A stretch of DNA of 64,000 nt. Source: Petrimonas sulfuriphila. GTDB taxonomy: Bacteria > Bacteroidota > Bacteroidia > Bacteroidales > Dysgonomonadaceae. Both the position numbers and the translations under genes were made by a program. Positions 24,395 through 33,530 of this stretch are shown here, piece after piece. The notes under the pieces were generated by a model that was not told the DNA's origin, did no database searches, and was given only the letters and a program-made list of their open reading frames with translations. How positions within the stretch are numbered: the first letter of the stretch is position 1; each line of letters opens with the position of its first letter. The stretch covers positions 3,769,269-3,833,268 of the forward strand of contig CP073276.1 of the NCBI GenBank assembly GCA_038561985.1. Reading direction: 5' to 3'.

Positions 24395-25564
24395 ATGTTG
24401 ATACAACTTATCCTGTCGGTCATGCCCATGTTCGTATGCCTGTTTTGGGTAGTACTTCTGTTGTGCGACAATAACCGGAATCTACCGAAAAATTACCTGG
24501 CTTTCTTCCTGTCGTTATCGGCTGTCAACTATTTTGTGCACGCCGCTTTTTTCAACCGGCAATACGACCTGTTCGCCTTTACGGACAACATCTGGGTGTT
24601 CACGTCCCTCTCCTCCTACCCGCTTTATTACTATTATATCCGGCTTCTTACGCGCGATATCCGGATCGACTGGCGGTGGAGCTGGATTTTACTGCCTGCG
24701 CTGGTGTTGTCGGTCTTCTCGTTCGTCATCTACTTCGCCATGTCGCCCGAAGAGTTGGACCTTTTTGTCCGCGGAGTCATGTACCACGAACAGGGCTACA
24801 CCGGGTCCTATCCTCAGTTAGTACGATTGCAGGTTCTTCGCACCACCTTGTTCAAGGCATTTTTTCTGGTGCAGGTAATCTTATCGGTGTGGTTCGGATA
24901 CAGGCTTATAGTCCGGTACAATAAGGAGGTGAAAGAGTTTTACTCCAACACAGGAGGTAAGGACCTCAGTTCGGTAAAGTGGATTCTTTTCGCCTTTCTG
25001 TTTGCTTCCGTTGTCTCGCTTGTCTCCAATGTGATTGGTAAGGATTTTTTTGTAGATAAAGGCCCTTTAATAGCCTTTCCGGCTCTCACGCATTCACTTT
25101 TTTTGTTTTTTATCGGATACGTTGGTTATCACCAAAACTTTACCGTAGCCGATTTCACGAACGACGTGAATGATTACCGCAAAAAAAGGCTCCGGGCCAC
25201 AGAGAGGAAGCAACTGGCGTTAAGCGACAGAATAACCAAGCAGCAGCTCTCGGATTTACTGAGGAAGAACGAGCTGTACAAGAATCCCGAACTGCGAATA
25301 ACCGACATTGCATTGATGGCAGGGACCAACCGGACCTACATATCCCGAATTGTGAATGAAGAGATGCGGACGAACTTTTGCGATTGGGTGAACGGTTTTC
25401 GTATAGAGTATGTAAAGGGAATCATGAAGAATCCGGAGTACGACAATTTGTCGATGTTACAGATCGCCGAGATGTCGGGATTCTCGAGTCTGAGTGCGTT
25501 TTACAGGGTATTCAAGGAAAAAGAAAAAGTAACTCCCGGAGAATATAGAGGGATAGTTGAATAA
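24395..25564 (+). CDS. Membrane-anchored AraC-family regulator
   Basis: 389 residues. The first about 240 form seven membrane helices (MLIQLILSVMPMFVCLFWVV; LPKNYLAFFLSLSAVNYFV; WSWILLPALVLSVFSFVIYF). The last about 110 form the two-helix-turn-helix AraC domain: ITDIALMAGTNRTYISRIVN (first HTH) and MLQIAEMSGFSSLSAFYRVF (second). Membrane-bound AraC proteins are common in Bacteroidota and probably sense an envelope signal, but their ligands are mostly unknown. It is transcribed away from the lipoprotein-hydrolase row, which may be its target; this is inference from divergent orientation. Confidence 0.85.
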   Translation: MLIQLILSVMPMFVCLFWVVLLLCDNNRNLPKNYLAFFLSLSAVNYFVHAAFFNRQYDLFAFTDNIWVFTSLSSYPLYYYYIRLLTRDIRIDWRWSWILLPALVLSVFSFVIYFAMSPEELDLFVRGVMYHEQGYTGSYPQLVRLQVLRTTLFKAFFLVQVILSVWFGYRLIVRYNKEVKEFYSNTGGKDLSSVKWILFAFLFASVVSLVSNVIGKDFFVDKGPLIAFPALTHSLFLFFIGYVGYHQNFTVADFTNDVNDYRKKRLRATERKQLALSDRITKQQLSDLLRKNELYKNPELRITDIALMAGTNRTYISRIVNEEMRTNFCDWVNGFRIEYVKGIMKNPEYDNLSMLQIAEMSGFSSLSAFYRVFKEKEKVTPGEYRGIVE

Positions 25565-25592
25565 AGAAACCCGGCGAGTGCCGGGTTTCTTT
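25563..25592. terminator. Bidirectional terminator
   Basis: AAAGAAACCCGGC and GCCGGGTTTCTTT form a 13-bp perfect stem with a 4-nt loop between the convergent AraC-type and isomerase genes. Confidence 0.85.
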
Positions 25593-25597
25593 ATGAA

Positions 25598-26491
25598 TTA
25601 TTTATAGCTGTCTTTCACAAAAGCAGCGTTCGCTAGGTAATCGTAGCTTTCTTTTACACCTTCCACCGGTGTGCCGGTATATCTTTCTACCTCTACAACC
25701 ATGTATTTTGCACCTGATTTATCAACATTGTTGAAGATATTTTCAAAATTTACTTTTCCACTTTTACCCAGTTCGGTTTCGTCTTTGATATGAAGCACTT
25801 CGAACCTGCCCGGATAATTGTTGAAATACTCTACTGGGTCTTTACCGCCTTCTCCTACCCAGTACACGTCCATCTGGAAGAACACCTTGGCAGGATCGGT
25901 ATTTTTTAACATATAGTCGTACATCACTTCTCCTTCTATTTCGGTGAATTCGAAGTTGTGGTTGTGATAGCCGAAGCGGATTCCTGCTGCGTTACATTTT
26001 TCTCCAACCTGGTTAAAGTAATCGCAATAAGCTTTAAGATCGACCAACGTTTTGGGTGTGGGGATCCAGGCAACCACCAGGTATTTCATACCAGCATCCT
26101 TATGAGCCTGGATAGCGGTATCCCACCATTTCCAAACTTCGTCCCAGTTGGTATCTTTTGTGTTTTCAGCCAACGGACGCCCTGCGTGGGAAGAAAGAAC
26201 TTCCAACCCCGCATCTTCAATGGATTTTTTAAAGTCGGCAGGAGCCATTCCGTAAAACTGACCGTCGTTATACCCGGCAGCCTCTACCCCGGTATAGCCT
26301 ATTTCAGCCACTTTAGCAATTGTAGCTGCGTAGTCGGCCTTTATGTCGTCCCGAAGTGAATAGAGCTGTAAGTAGATGTTTTTTTTAACACTCGCTTCCG
26401 CTTCTTCTTTTTTCTGTCCCTGGTTACAACCCGATAACAGGAAGAGGCTGCCCAACAAAATTAATGCAAATAAATTTGAATTTTTCTTCAT
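25598..26491 (-). CDS. Exported sugar phosphate isomerase/epimerase-like TIM-barrel lipoprotein
   Basis: 297 residues with a lipoprotein signal ending in LFLLSGC (Cys about 22). The mature part is an AP-endonuclease-2/xylose isomerase-like TIM barrel: IYLQLYSLRDDI, AEIGYTGVEAAGYND, the GYHNHNFEF metal-site strand, FFQMDVYWVGEGG, HIKDE and the final MVVEVERY. Family knowledge: in Bacteroides, periplasmic homologues next to DUF1080 and Gfo/Idh/MocA proteins act in breakdown of disaccharides through 3-keto intermediates. The DUF1080 gene is directly upstream, 68 bp away, with a hairpin between them. Confidence 0.87.
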   Translation of the reverse strand: MKKNSNLFALILLGSLFLLSGCNQGQKKEEAEASVKKNIYLQLYSLRDDIKADYAATIAKVAEIGYTGVEAAGYNDGQFYGMAPADFKKSIEDAGLEVLSSHAGRPLAENTKDTNWDEVWKWWDTAIQAHKDAGMKYLVVAWIPTPKTLVDLKAYCDYFNQVGEKCNAAGIRFGYHNHNFEFTEIEGEVMYDYMLKNTDPAKVFFQMDVYWVGEGGKDPVEYFNNYPGRFEVLHIKDETELGKSGKVNFENIFNNVDKSGAKYMVVEVERYTGTPVEGVKESYDYLANAAFVKDSYK

Positions 26492-26508
26492 TCTTTGATT
26501 CTATTAAA

Positions 26509-26547
26509 AAAAAGAGTATTCCTGAACACGACAGAAACACTCTTTTT
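26509..26547 (-). terminator. Hairpin between DUF1080 and isomerase genes
   Basis: AAAAAGAGT and ACTCTTTTT form a 9-bp stem about 12 bp past the DUF1080 stop codon, with U-tracts. It may attenuate expression of the following gene. Confidence 0.55.
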
Positions 26548-26559
26548 GGGATTATACGC

Positions 26560-27432
26560 TTAATCTAAGATTTTAACTTTAATGTTACGGAACCAAACAT
26601 CATCCCCATGGTCCTGGAGACCGATGAATCCTTCGCGGTTGGGTCCGCCACAGTTATTCAGCAGTTCAAAAGCCAACGGCCATTTTTCCTGGCTGAACTT
26701 GCTGGCCTGGAGCATTTCTGTCCATTGGGGAGTCCACAAATGGTACTCAACCACATTTTCGTTGTTCTGTCCGTGAACAACGGTTCCCTTATACACCATA
26801 ATTTTTGCTGCGTTCCATTCACCAAAAGGTTTCTGGTTTTGTGGAACTGCAGGAATCATATCGTAGAGCGAAGCGGATTGCCGGTTATTGTCCTTACCCA
26901 GTTTGGCATCGGGATGGTTGGCATTATCCAGCACCTGGTATTCGGGAGAGGAAATATAGATAGGTTCGGTTTTTACGTTGCCGTCTTTATCGGTTGTAGT
27001 TACTTCCTGTGCCAGATAGAAGATACCCGAGTTACCTCCTTTGGAGACTTTCCACTCCAGCACCAGTTCAAAGTTTTTGAACTTGTGGTCGAAAATAATA
27101 TCGCCACCGTCACCGTCCTGGGCTTCACCGCCTCCAGAACCGTTGAACTTGATAGCACCGTCTTCGATGGTCCATTTTCCGGGTACAGCATCCTTGCCGT
27201 ATCCGCGCCAGCCGGTAAAGTCCTTACCGTTGAACAATACGATGTAACCGTCTTTATCCGTTTCAAACTTCGACAAGTCCACTTGCGGTTTGTCAACTAC
27301 TGAATATTGAGGAGTTTCTGTTTTCATAGAATCAACACCTTCTGTTTCTGCTGTTTTTTTTGCACCTCCGGTACAAGCTACAAAAGCTGTGGCAACCGCA
27401 ACGCTTAAGAGCACATTAAAAACTTTTTTCAT
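26560..27432 (-). CDS. DUF1080 (3-keto-disaccharide hydrolase family) lipoprotein
   Basis: 290 residues with a lipoprotein signal (SVAVATAFVAC, Cys about 20). The DUF1080 concanavalin-like fold starts at DGYIVLFNGKDFTGWRGYG and contains FKNFELVLEWKVSKGGNSGI, FYLAQEV, EYQVLDNANHPD and GEWNAAKIMVYKGTVVHGQN. Family knowledge: the Pfam family is now described as 3-keto-disaccharide hydrolase, cleaving glycosidic bonds after a partner oxidoreductase has oxidised C3. The partner candidate is the Gfo/Idh/MocA protein encoded next door. Substrate unknown. Confidence 0.87.
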   Translation of the reverse strand: MKKVFNVLLSVAVATAFVACTGGAKKTAETEGVDSMKTETPQYSVVDKPQVDLSKFETDKDGYIVLFNGKDFTGWRGYGKDAVPGKWTIEDGAIKFNGSGGGEAQDGDGGDIIFDHKFKNFELVLEWKVSKGGNSGIFYLAQEVTTTDKDGNVKTEPIYISSPEYQVLDNANHPDAKLGKDNNRQSASLYDMIPAVPQNQKPFGEWNAAKIMVYKGTVVHGQNNENVVEYHLWTPQWTEMLQASKFSQEKWPLAFELLNNCGGPNREGFIGLQDHGDDVWFRNIKVKILD

Positions 27433-27479
27433 ACTTGTTCTTTTTTAAAATTTAAACTTTTCCTTGTAGATGACGACAT

Positions 27480-27532
27480 CAGATATCAGACTCAAAACGA
27501 TGTTACTAGACAGCTTAGGAGTCTGACATCTG
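27480..27532. repeat. Imperfect palindrome between sugar genes
   Basis: CAGATATCAGACTC (27480-27493) and GAGTCTGACATCTG (27519-27532) are inverted with one mismatch, and CTGACATCTGACATCTG adds a short tandem repeat. There is no poly-U tail, so it may be a dispersed palindromic repeat, not a terminator. Confidence 0.45.
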
Positions 27533-27550
27533 ACATCTGTTATCTAAAAT

Positions 27551-29020
27551 TTACGGCATTGCCGGTAATTTCCATCCGTTTTGATAAGTATGGTTGATCA
27601 TTTCAGCTGCATACTCGTTAGCATTTACAGGTTCCGTCCATGTTTTGTTAAACGTGGGGTGACCGTCTGTAATTTTGAAACCGTCTTCAATAATTGTCCG
27701 GATATTCGCATCGGCCGGAATGTTGGTAAACTTCATGTTTTCACCATCCCAGTGGAGTTCCTGGTTAAGACCCTGTAGCCTTACAGCAAGAACACCCATG
27801 ACTACCATTTCGTTGAAAGGACCTGCTTCCGAGAAAGGAGAGGCTGTTTCAACGCGATTTTCCGGACTTTCCTTACATGCACGCACCCAATCCAGTTCGT
27901 GAGAAAGGGTAACTTCACGCTGGGTTTTCGGGGAGTTGGGTGTCCTTCCAGATACCAACCACGGATTTACGCCGTAGCAGCCGCAGATCAACGTGTCTTT
28001 TGTTCCGTGGAAAATAACGCCACCGCCCTGGTCGTTCAGGTTCTTTCCGGCAGGTACTCCTTCGGGACGGAACGGTTGCAGGCCGCCATCGTACCAGGTA
28101 ACTTCCACTTCAGGCATAGCTACTTTCGGCATATTGTCGCGAGCCGGGAAAACATATTTCACCATTTGTGCATTGGGTGCACAGTCTGTTAACAACATGG
28201 TGGATGAGCCCTGAACTTTTGTGGGATAACCAAGGTTTAATCCTTTAAACACGGGATGCAAAATATGGCAAGCCATATCTCCCAATGCGCCTGTTCCGAA
28301 GTCCCACCATCCGCGCCAGTTCCAGGGGTGATAGATGTTGTTGAACGGACGTTTGTTGGCCGGGCCAATAAACAAATCCCATTTTAAAGTCGATGGAATT
28401 TTGTCTACTTGCTTCGGTATCATCAGACCTTGCGGCCAGATGGGCCTGTCGGTGAAAGTATCCACACGGGTGACTTCACCAATTTGTCCGTCCCGGATCC
28501 AATCAATCACCTGGCGCACCCCCGTGCCCGAAGATCCCTGGTTACCCATCTGAGTGGCCACTTTGTGTTTCTTAGCCAGGTTCGTCAGAAGACGCGACTC
28601 ATATACACTGTGTGTCAACGGTTTCTGCACGTACACATGTTTACCCATGGTCATGGCTTCAGCCGCAATAATAGCGTGAGTATGGTCAGCAGTAGCTACA
28701 ACAACACCGTCGATTGATTTTCCTAATTCGTCGTACATCTTACGATAGTCGTAGTATTTTTTCGCTTTCGGGAAATAATCAAAAACGCGCTGGCTGTACT
28801 TCCAGTCCACATCGCACAGACCAATTATGTTCTGGCTCTCGAGGTTTTTCAGGTTAGCAAAACCCATCCCTCCAACTCCAACACCAACGATGTTGAGTTT
28901 ATCACTCGGAGCCATGTGCCCCATGCTTTTACCGAGTACCGATGAAGGTACGACAGTTAATCCAACTGCAGCTGTTGCGCCTGCCTGGATAAACTTCCTT
29001 CTTGACATTTTTGATGACAT
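27551..29020 (-). CDS. Gfo/Idh/MocA-family oxidoreductase, exported (Tat-type signal)
   Basis: 489 residues. A twin-arginine signal (SRRKFIQAGATAAVGLTVVP) precedes a Rossmann domain (NIVGVGVGGMGFANLKNLES, about 44-63) and the family block KHVYVQKPLTHSVYESRLL with the catalytic lysine in EKP-like form (QKP). A GFO_IDH_MocA C-terminal domain follows (ALGDMACHILHPVFKGLN). Family knowledge: such exported proteins bind NAD(P) tightly and oxidise or reduce sugars. With DUF1080 and the TIM-barrel protein it makes a likely 3-keto-sugar pathway in the periplasm. Confidence 0.9.
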   Translation of the reverse strand: MSSKMSRRKFIQAGATAAVGLTVVPSSVLGKSMGHMAPSDKLNIVGVGVGGMGFANLKNLESQNIIGLCDVDWKYSQRVFDYFPKAKKYYDYRKMYDELGKSIDGVVVATADHTHAIIAAEAMTMGKHVYVQKPLTHSVYESRLLTNLAKKHKVATQMGNQGSSGTGVRQVIDWIRDGQIGEVTRVDTFTDRPIWPQGLMIPKQVDKIPSTLKWDLFIGPANKRPFNNIYHPWNWRGWWDFGTGALGDMACHILHPVFKGLNLGYPTKVQGSSTMLLTDCAPNAQMVKYVFPARDNMPKVAMPEVEVTWYDGGLQPFRPEGVPAGKNLNDQGGGVIFHGTKDTLICGCYGVNPWLVSGRTPNSPKTQREVTLSHELDWVRACKESPENRVETASPFSEAGPFNEMVVMGVLAVRLQGLNQELHWDGENMKFTNIPADANIRTIIEDGFKITDGHPTFNKTWTEPVNANEYAAEMINHTYQNGWKLPAMP

Positions 29021-29241
29021 AAAAATTTGTTTTAGATTTAGAAATTCAAAAATATTGTTTTATAACTTTTCTGATTTAATAAGTTACTCTTTTTTTCCTG
29101 GGAAAAATGGATATAGAATAATTGGCGTAAAAATAGCAATAAAAACTGAACAACTGAAATTTTCAATAAAAAATTAACCCCCCGGAAATACCTTAAGGTG
29201 AAGAATTGGTTACTCAGTTGATTTACGTTCAGGGGTTACGC

Positions 29242-30366
29242 CTAAATTTTAACAAATACCCTCAACTTATACATCAATTGCAAAATAAGAAAGAGGATAA
29301 GAAAATTGGCAAAAGTGAGTACCGCGGAATAATAGTCACCCGTATATTTTTCCAACCCCCAAAGCAGGGAATGTGCCGCACTTCTGAAGTTGATAACCAT
29401 TCCAAGCGTGTAAGCAACGATTGAATTCATTCCGTAAATTTTCAGCCAGTTCAATCTTTTTGACCAGCCTTTGTAATCAACGATGTAATAGAACAATGCC
29501 ATCAACAGAAAACATAATCCTCCTGACCAGAGCGTCATGCTGGCCGACCAGATCTTTTTGATAATGGGGGTTTGGAAGCTCAACAGCCAGGCTGAGACGA
29601 GTAACACCCCACCAATAGTGAACAGCAATTGGCTGTTCTTCCGTTTATCTTTACCGTTTTGCATGATTTGTCCGGCAAAAGCACCCAGCATAGTGGTTAC
29701 CCCAAACACCATACTGGTCAGCACCCAGGTATAGCGGTAGTTATCCGAAAAACTCCACGAACCGTCTTCGGCATACGTTACGCCGTCGCGAACTCTTCCC
29801 AGTACGGCCCTATCGACAGCTTCCGCAAAGTTACCGTCAGGGGTGAAGTCGCCCAGGAAAGTAAGTAATGCCCAATAACCCGTCAGCAGCAATAAAGTGG
29901 CCACCACCTGGCCTTTCCGGGACAGATGGAGCAGTAGCACGGCTGAAATAACATAACCTACGGCAATTGCCTGCAATGTATTGGTATAAATGCGGATCTG
30001 CATCGGATCGAGGCTCAACAGATCACCCTGCACCACAGCACCGAGTATGAACAGAATGACAAACCGCTTCGTAATTTTTTTGTAAATGGCTCTCTTGTCA
30101 GGATTCGCGCGATATTTCTCAAACGAGAAAGGCATGGCGGCACCCACCATAAAAAGGAAAAGCGGCATCACCAAATCCCAGGCACTAAAGCCCTCCCATT
30201 TAACATGTTCAAGCTGATGCAACAGAAATGAAAAAACCGGAACGTCTTTCCAGTGCCGGGCAAAGGCTACGAAGACAGGCTGAAAGAAAACCAGCATAAA
30301 AAGGTCAAAGCCACGCAGGATATCAAGAGATGCGAGGCGATTGGACGGAATGGAATGTGTATTCAT
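29242..30366 (-). CDS. DUF5009 membrane acyltransferase-like protein
   Basis: 374 residues, about ten membrane helices, starting NRLASLDILRGFDLFMLVFF. That start and the following WEGFSAWDLVMPLFLFMVGA are the hallmark of the heparan-alpha-glucosaminide N-acetyltransferase/DUF5009 family. Human HGSNAT moves acetyl groups across the lysosomal membrane to glucosamine; bacterial homologues probably modify envelope sugars. It precedes the sugar-oxidation genes on the same strand but is separated by 221 bp, so co-regulation is uncertain. Confidence 0.85.
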   Translation of the reverse strand: MNTHSIPSNRLASLDILRGFDLFMLVFFQPVFVAFARHWKDVPVFSFLLHQLEHVKWEGFSAWDLVMPLFLFMVGAAMPFSFEKYRANPDKRAIYKKITKRFVILFILGAVVQGDLLSLDPMQIRIYTNTLQAIAVGYVISAVLLLHLSRKGQVVATLLLLTGYWALLTFLGDFTPDGNFAEAVDRAVLGRVRDGVTYAEDGSWSFSDNYRYTWVLTSMVFGVTTMLGAFAGQIMQNGKDKRKNSQLLFTIGGVLLVSAWLLSFQTPIIKKIWSASMTLWSGGLCFLLMALFYYIVDYKGWSKRLNWLKIYGMNSIVAYTLGMVINFRSAAHSLLWGLEKYTGDYYSAVLTFANFLILFLILQLMYKLRVFVKI

Positions 30367-30369
30367 TGT

Positions 30370-31800
30370 TCAGTATTTAATGTTCTTAAACAACACCCTG
30401 TTTTCGCGCGCTTCATTGAGGCGAACCAGCATCTTCTGGCGATTGTAGTTAGAGAAGTCGGCACTTTCGTAGCCGGAGATGATGTTCAGTAAGGCACGGA
30501 GTTCATCGTCCGAAAATTGCTTCATAATTTCATCGAAAGGTTCTTTGTTTCCAATCTCGAAACGGATAAAAGCCAGGCGCGATTTTGCCGTCGGATAATC
30601 AGGATCGATCTCCAGCAGCTGTTCCAGATACTCCGCAGCCTGCTCGTATTTCTCCTGGGCAACACTCACGTTGGCCAGGCGGTCAATGATCTCCTCGTTG
30701 TCTTCCGAAAGCAGTGCAGCCTTTATGTATGCCGCTTCCGCCGCCCGCAAATCACCGTCGATAAAACTCAGCTCTCCTTCGAGCATGTAGTAGTCGAGTG
30801 ATTCTTTTTCATCGGCAGGAATGTTGTTGTACAGTTCACGGGCAGAAGTCATGTTGTCTTTCAACAGCTCAACAAATGCCCGGCGCGTAGCGATCCCTTT
30901 CGATCCGAAACGCTTTTCCTTGATATCGATAACACGCAACATTTGATCGTACTGTTCCATCGCCTCATACCCCTCGAGCAACGAATCGTAAAGCGACTCG
31001 TCATCGGGCGATATGCGGATACATTCTTCGAAGATACGGATGGCCTCTGAGGCATTATCGTTCAGATAGAGCGACAGCGCTTTCATCTTCAGTGCCGAGA
31101 TATCGTTTTCGTTTATGGTCAGCGCAAAATCGAAGGAATCAATGGCTTTCTCATACTGTTCATTCATCGAGTAGAGCTTGCCGATGTTTACCCAACCTTC
31201 AAACGAATAGGGATCCAGATCGAGCAACCGGTTGTTGTATTCTATGGCTCGCGCGAAATCGCCTTTCATCTCGTTGGCATATGCCAGATCGATAAGCACA
31301 TCGGGATTGGATTCATCAATCTTCAGGCTCTCCTCAAGGTAGGAAATGGCCCGGTCGAAATGCTCCACGTCGTTCATCACATAACCAACCTCGGTAATAA
31401 AAACGTACAAATCATCAATCGATAGTTCCCTGTTCATCGTTTCATTGATCACCTCATTGGCTTCATCCGTTTTTTCCAGATGCAGCAGGCTCTCAATCCG
31501 AAGCAGGGGTAGTTCGATATCTCCCTCCCCGGGGATGTTGTTCAGGTACGACAACGCCTCGTCATACAACTCGGAGTATACCAATGTCTTGGCCTTTAAG
31601 ATCATCAACTCCGGACTGGCTGGATGCATCTTGAGTCCCTCCTCAATAATCTCTTCGGCCTGTTCATTGTCTCCCAGGCTGTTATAATGATCGGCAAGCA
31701 CGGCAAACTCGTCGGCATCGAAATAAATTTTCCTGCCGAACATACTCATTTGCTCGTATTTTTCCACCAAGGAAGATATGTCGTCCAGTTCTTCGTCCAT
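30370..31800 (-). CDS. Tetratricopeptide repeat protein
   Basis: 476 residues, no signal peptide, acidic. At least eight TPR units are visible: ADHYNSLGDNEQAEEIIEEG, AISYLEESLKIDESNPDVLI, EYNNRLLDLDPYSFEGWVNI, AIDSFDFALTINENDISALK, AAEYLEQLLEIDPDYPTAKS. TPR solenoids are protein-binding scaffolds. The start (31800) lies just past the glnS stop (31802) and the end is 3 bp from the DUF5009 start, so it sits in one dense unit. Partner unknown. Confidence 0.85.
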   Translation of the reverse strand: MDEELDDISSLVEKYEQMSMFGRKIYFDADEFAVLADHYNSLGDNEQAEEIIEEGLKMHPASPELMILKAKTLVYSELYDEALSYLNNIPGEGDIELPLLRIESLLHLEKTDEANEVINETMNRELSIDDLYVFITEVGYVMNDVEHFDRAISYLEESLKIDESNPDVLIDLAYANEMKGDFARAIEYNNRLLDLDPYSFEGWVNIGKLYSMNEQYEKAIDSFDFALTINENDISALKMKALSLYLNDNASEAIRIFEECIRISPDDESLYDSLLEGYEAMEQYDQMLRVIDIKEKRFGSKGIATRRAFVELLKDNMTSARELYNNIPADEKESLDYYMLEGELSFIDGDLRAAEAAYIKAALLSEDNEEIIDRLANVSVAQEKYEQAAEYLEQLLEIDPDYPTAKSRLAFIRFEIGNKEPFDEIMKQFSDDELRALLNIISGYESADFSNYNRQKMLVRLNEARENRVLFKNIKY

Positions 31801-31801
31801 T

Positions 31802-33499
31802 TTAACTATTTTGTTTCTTCCACGAATCCTTCAAGGCTACTGTCCGGTTGAAGACAAGTTTTTTGCCCGTGGAATCGGTATCTACGTTAAAATACCCGAT
31901 ACGCTGAAATTGAAAGCTGTCTAGCGGCGCAGCTCCGGCCAGGTATTCTTCCACCTTGCAGTTTTTCTTCACGATAAGTGAATCGGGATTCAGCAGTTCG
32001 CGAAAGTCCTTTTCTTTCTCTCCAGCCGGATCCTCCACAATAAACAGCCGGTCGTAAAGCCGTACTTCAGCGTCGAGGGCATGCGGTGCCGACACCCAGT
32101 GGATGGTTCCTTTCACTTTGCGATTAGCCTCGGGCATCCCGCTCCGGGTCTGCGGATCATACTCGGCGTATACTTCCGTAACGTTTCCGTTTTCGTCTTT
32201 TTTGCATCCGGCACATTTCACGATGTAGGCATTTTTCAGGCGTACTTCGTTTCCCGGCGTAAGACGAAAGTATTTACGGGGGGCGTCTTCCATAAAATCG
32301 TCGCGTTCGATCCAGAGTTCGCGCGAGAATTTAACCCGGCGGCTTCCCATCGATTCGTCCTCGGGGTTGTTGATCGCCTCCATCTCTTCCGTTTGTCCTT
32401 CGGGATAATTCGTGAGGATAAGCTTTACGGGGTCGATAACGCCCGACACGCGGACGGCTTTTTTGTTAAGGTCCTCGCGCACGGCAAACTCAAGGAGCGA
32501 CACGTCGATCATCCCGTCGTATTTGGTATAGCCGATACTATCGACAAAGTTGCGTATAGATTGTGGTGTGTAGCCGCGGCGGCGCAGTCCGCAAAGCGTG
32601 GGCATGCGCGGGTCGTCCCATCCCGAAACCAGCTTCTCCTGTACGAGCTGAAGCAGCTTGCGCTTGCTCATCATGGTGTAAGTCATGTTCAGGCGGTTGA
32701 ACTCGTACTGGTGCGGACGGTAATCATCGGTGGCCAGCTGGTCGATAAACCAATCGTAAAGCGGGCGGTGTACCACAAATTCCAGGGTGCAGATGGAATG
32801 GGTCACGCCTTCGAAATAGTCGGATTGCCCGTGCGCAAAATCATACATGGGGTAGGCTTTCCAGGCAGTCCCCGTACGGTGGTGCGGGATATGGAGGACC
32901 CGGTATAGGATGGGGTCACGGAAGTGCATATTTGACGACGCCATATCTATTTTGGCGCGCAGCACCATTTTTCCTTCTGGAACGTCACCGCTATTCATCT
33001 TTTGAAACAGGTCGAGCGATTCCTGGACGGGACGTTCGCGGTAAGGGCTGGGCGTCCCGGGAACGGTTGGCGTCCCTTTTTGGCGCGCAATCTCTTCGGC
33101 CGATTGCTCATCGATATAGGCTTTTCCTTCCCGGATAAGCTGGACGGCGAAATCCCATAACTGCTGGAAGTAATCGGAGGCGTAAAACACGTTCTTCCAC
33201 TGAAATCCGAGCCACTGAATATCTTCCATAATGGAATCCACGTATTCAACGTCTTCCTTGACCGGATTGGTATCATCGAACCGAAGGTTGCAAATGCCAC
33301 CGTATCTTTCGGCAATACCGAAGTCGATACACACGGCTTTGGCGTGCCCGATATGCAGGTACCCGTTGGGTTCCGGCGGAAAGCGGGTTTGCACACGGCC
33401 GTCGTTTTTACCTTCTTTTAAATCGTTTTCAACAATCTGTTCAATGAAGTTGAGACTTTTCTTATTTTCTTCCACAGCAGGAATCTCTTTTTGTGACAT
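31802..33499 (-). CDS. glnS: Glutaminyl-tRNA synthetase
   Basis: 565 residues from the ATG at 33499 (MSQKEIPAVEENKKSLNFIE). The frame is open to 33580, but that would overlap tsaD. The class I signature HIGH appears in PEPNGYLHIGHAKA and the KMSKS-type loop in TMMSKRKLLQLV. The C-terminal anticodon-binding beta-barrels end in FNVDTDSTGKKLVFNRTVAL. Family knowledge: it charges tRNA-Gln directly, so the organism need not use the transamidation route for glutamine. It lies 31 bp after tsaD. Confidence 0.95.
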   Translation of the reverse strand: MSQKEIPAVEENKKSLNFIEQIVENDLKEGKNDGRVQTRFPPEPNGYLHIGHAKAVCIDFGIAERYGGICNLRFDDTNPVKEDVEYVDSIMEDIQWLGFQWKNVFYASDYFQQLWDFAVQLIREGKAYIDEQSAEEIARQKGTPTVPGTPSPYRERPVQESLDLFQKMNSGDVPEGKMVLRAKIDMASSNMHFRDPILYRVLHIPHHRTGTAWKAYPMYDFAHGQSDYFEGVTHSICTLEFVVHRPLYDWFIDQLATDDYRPHQYEFNRLNMTYTMMSKRKLLQLVQEKLVSGWDDPRMPTLCGLRRRGYTPQSIRNFVDSIGYTKYDGMIDVSLLEFAVREDLNKKAVRVSGVIDPVKLILTNYPEGQTEEMEAINNPEDESMGSRRVKFSRELWIERDDFMEDAPRKYFRLTPGNEVRLKNAYIVKCAGCKKDENGNVTEVYAEYDPQTRSGMPEANRKVKGTIHWVSAPHALDAEVRLYDRLFIVEDPAGEKEKDFRELLNPDSLIVKKNCKVEEYLAGAAPLDSFQFQRIGYFNVDTDSTGKKLVFNRTVALKDSWKKQNS

Positions 33500-33530
33500 A
33501 ATATATGGTTGGTTAATTTTTAAAATACTG

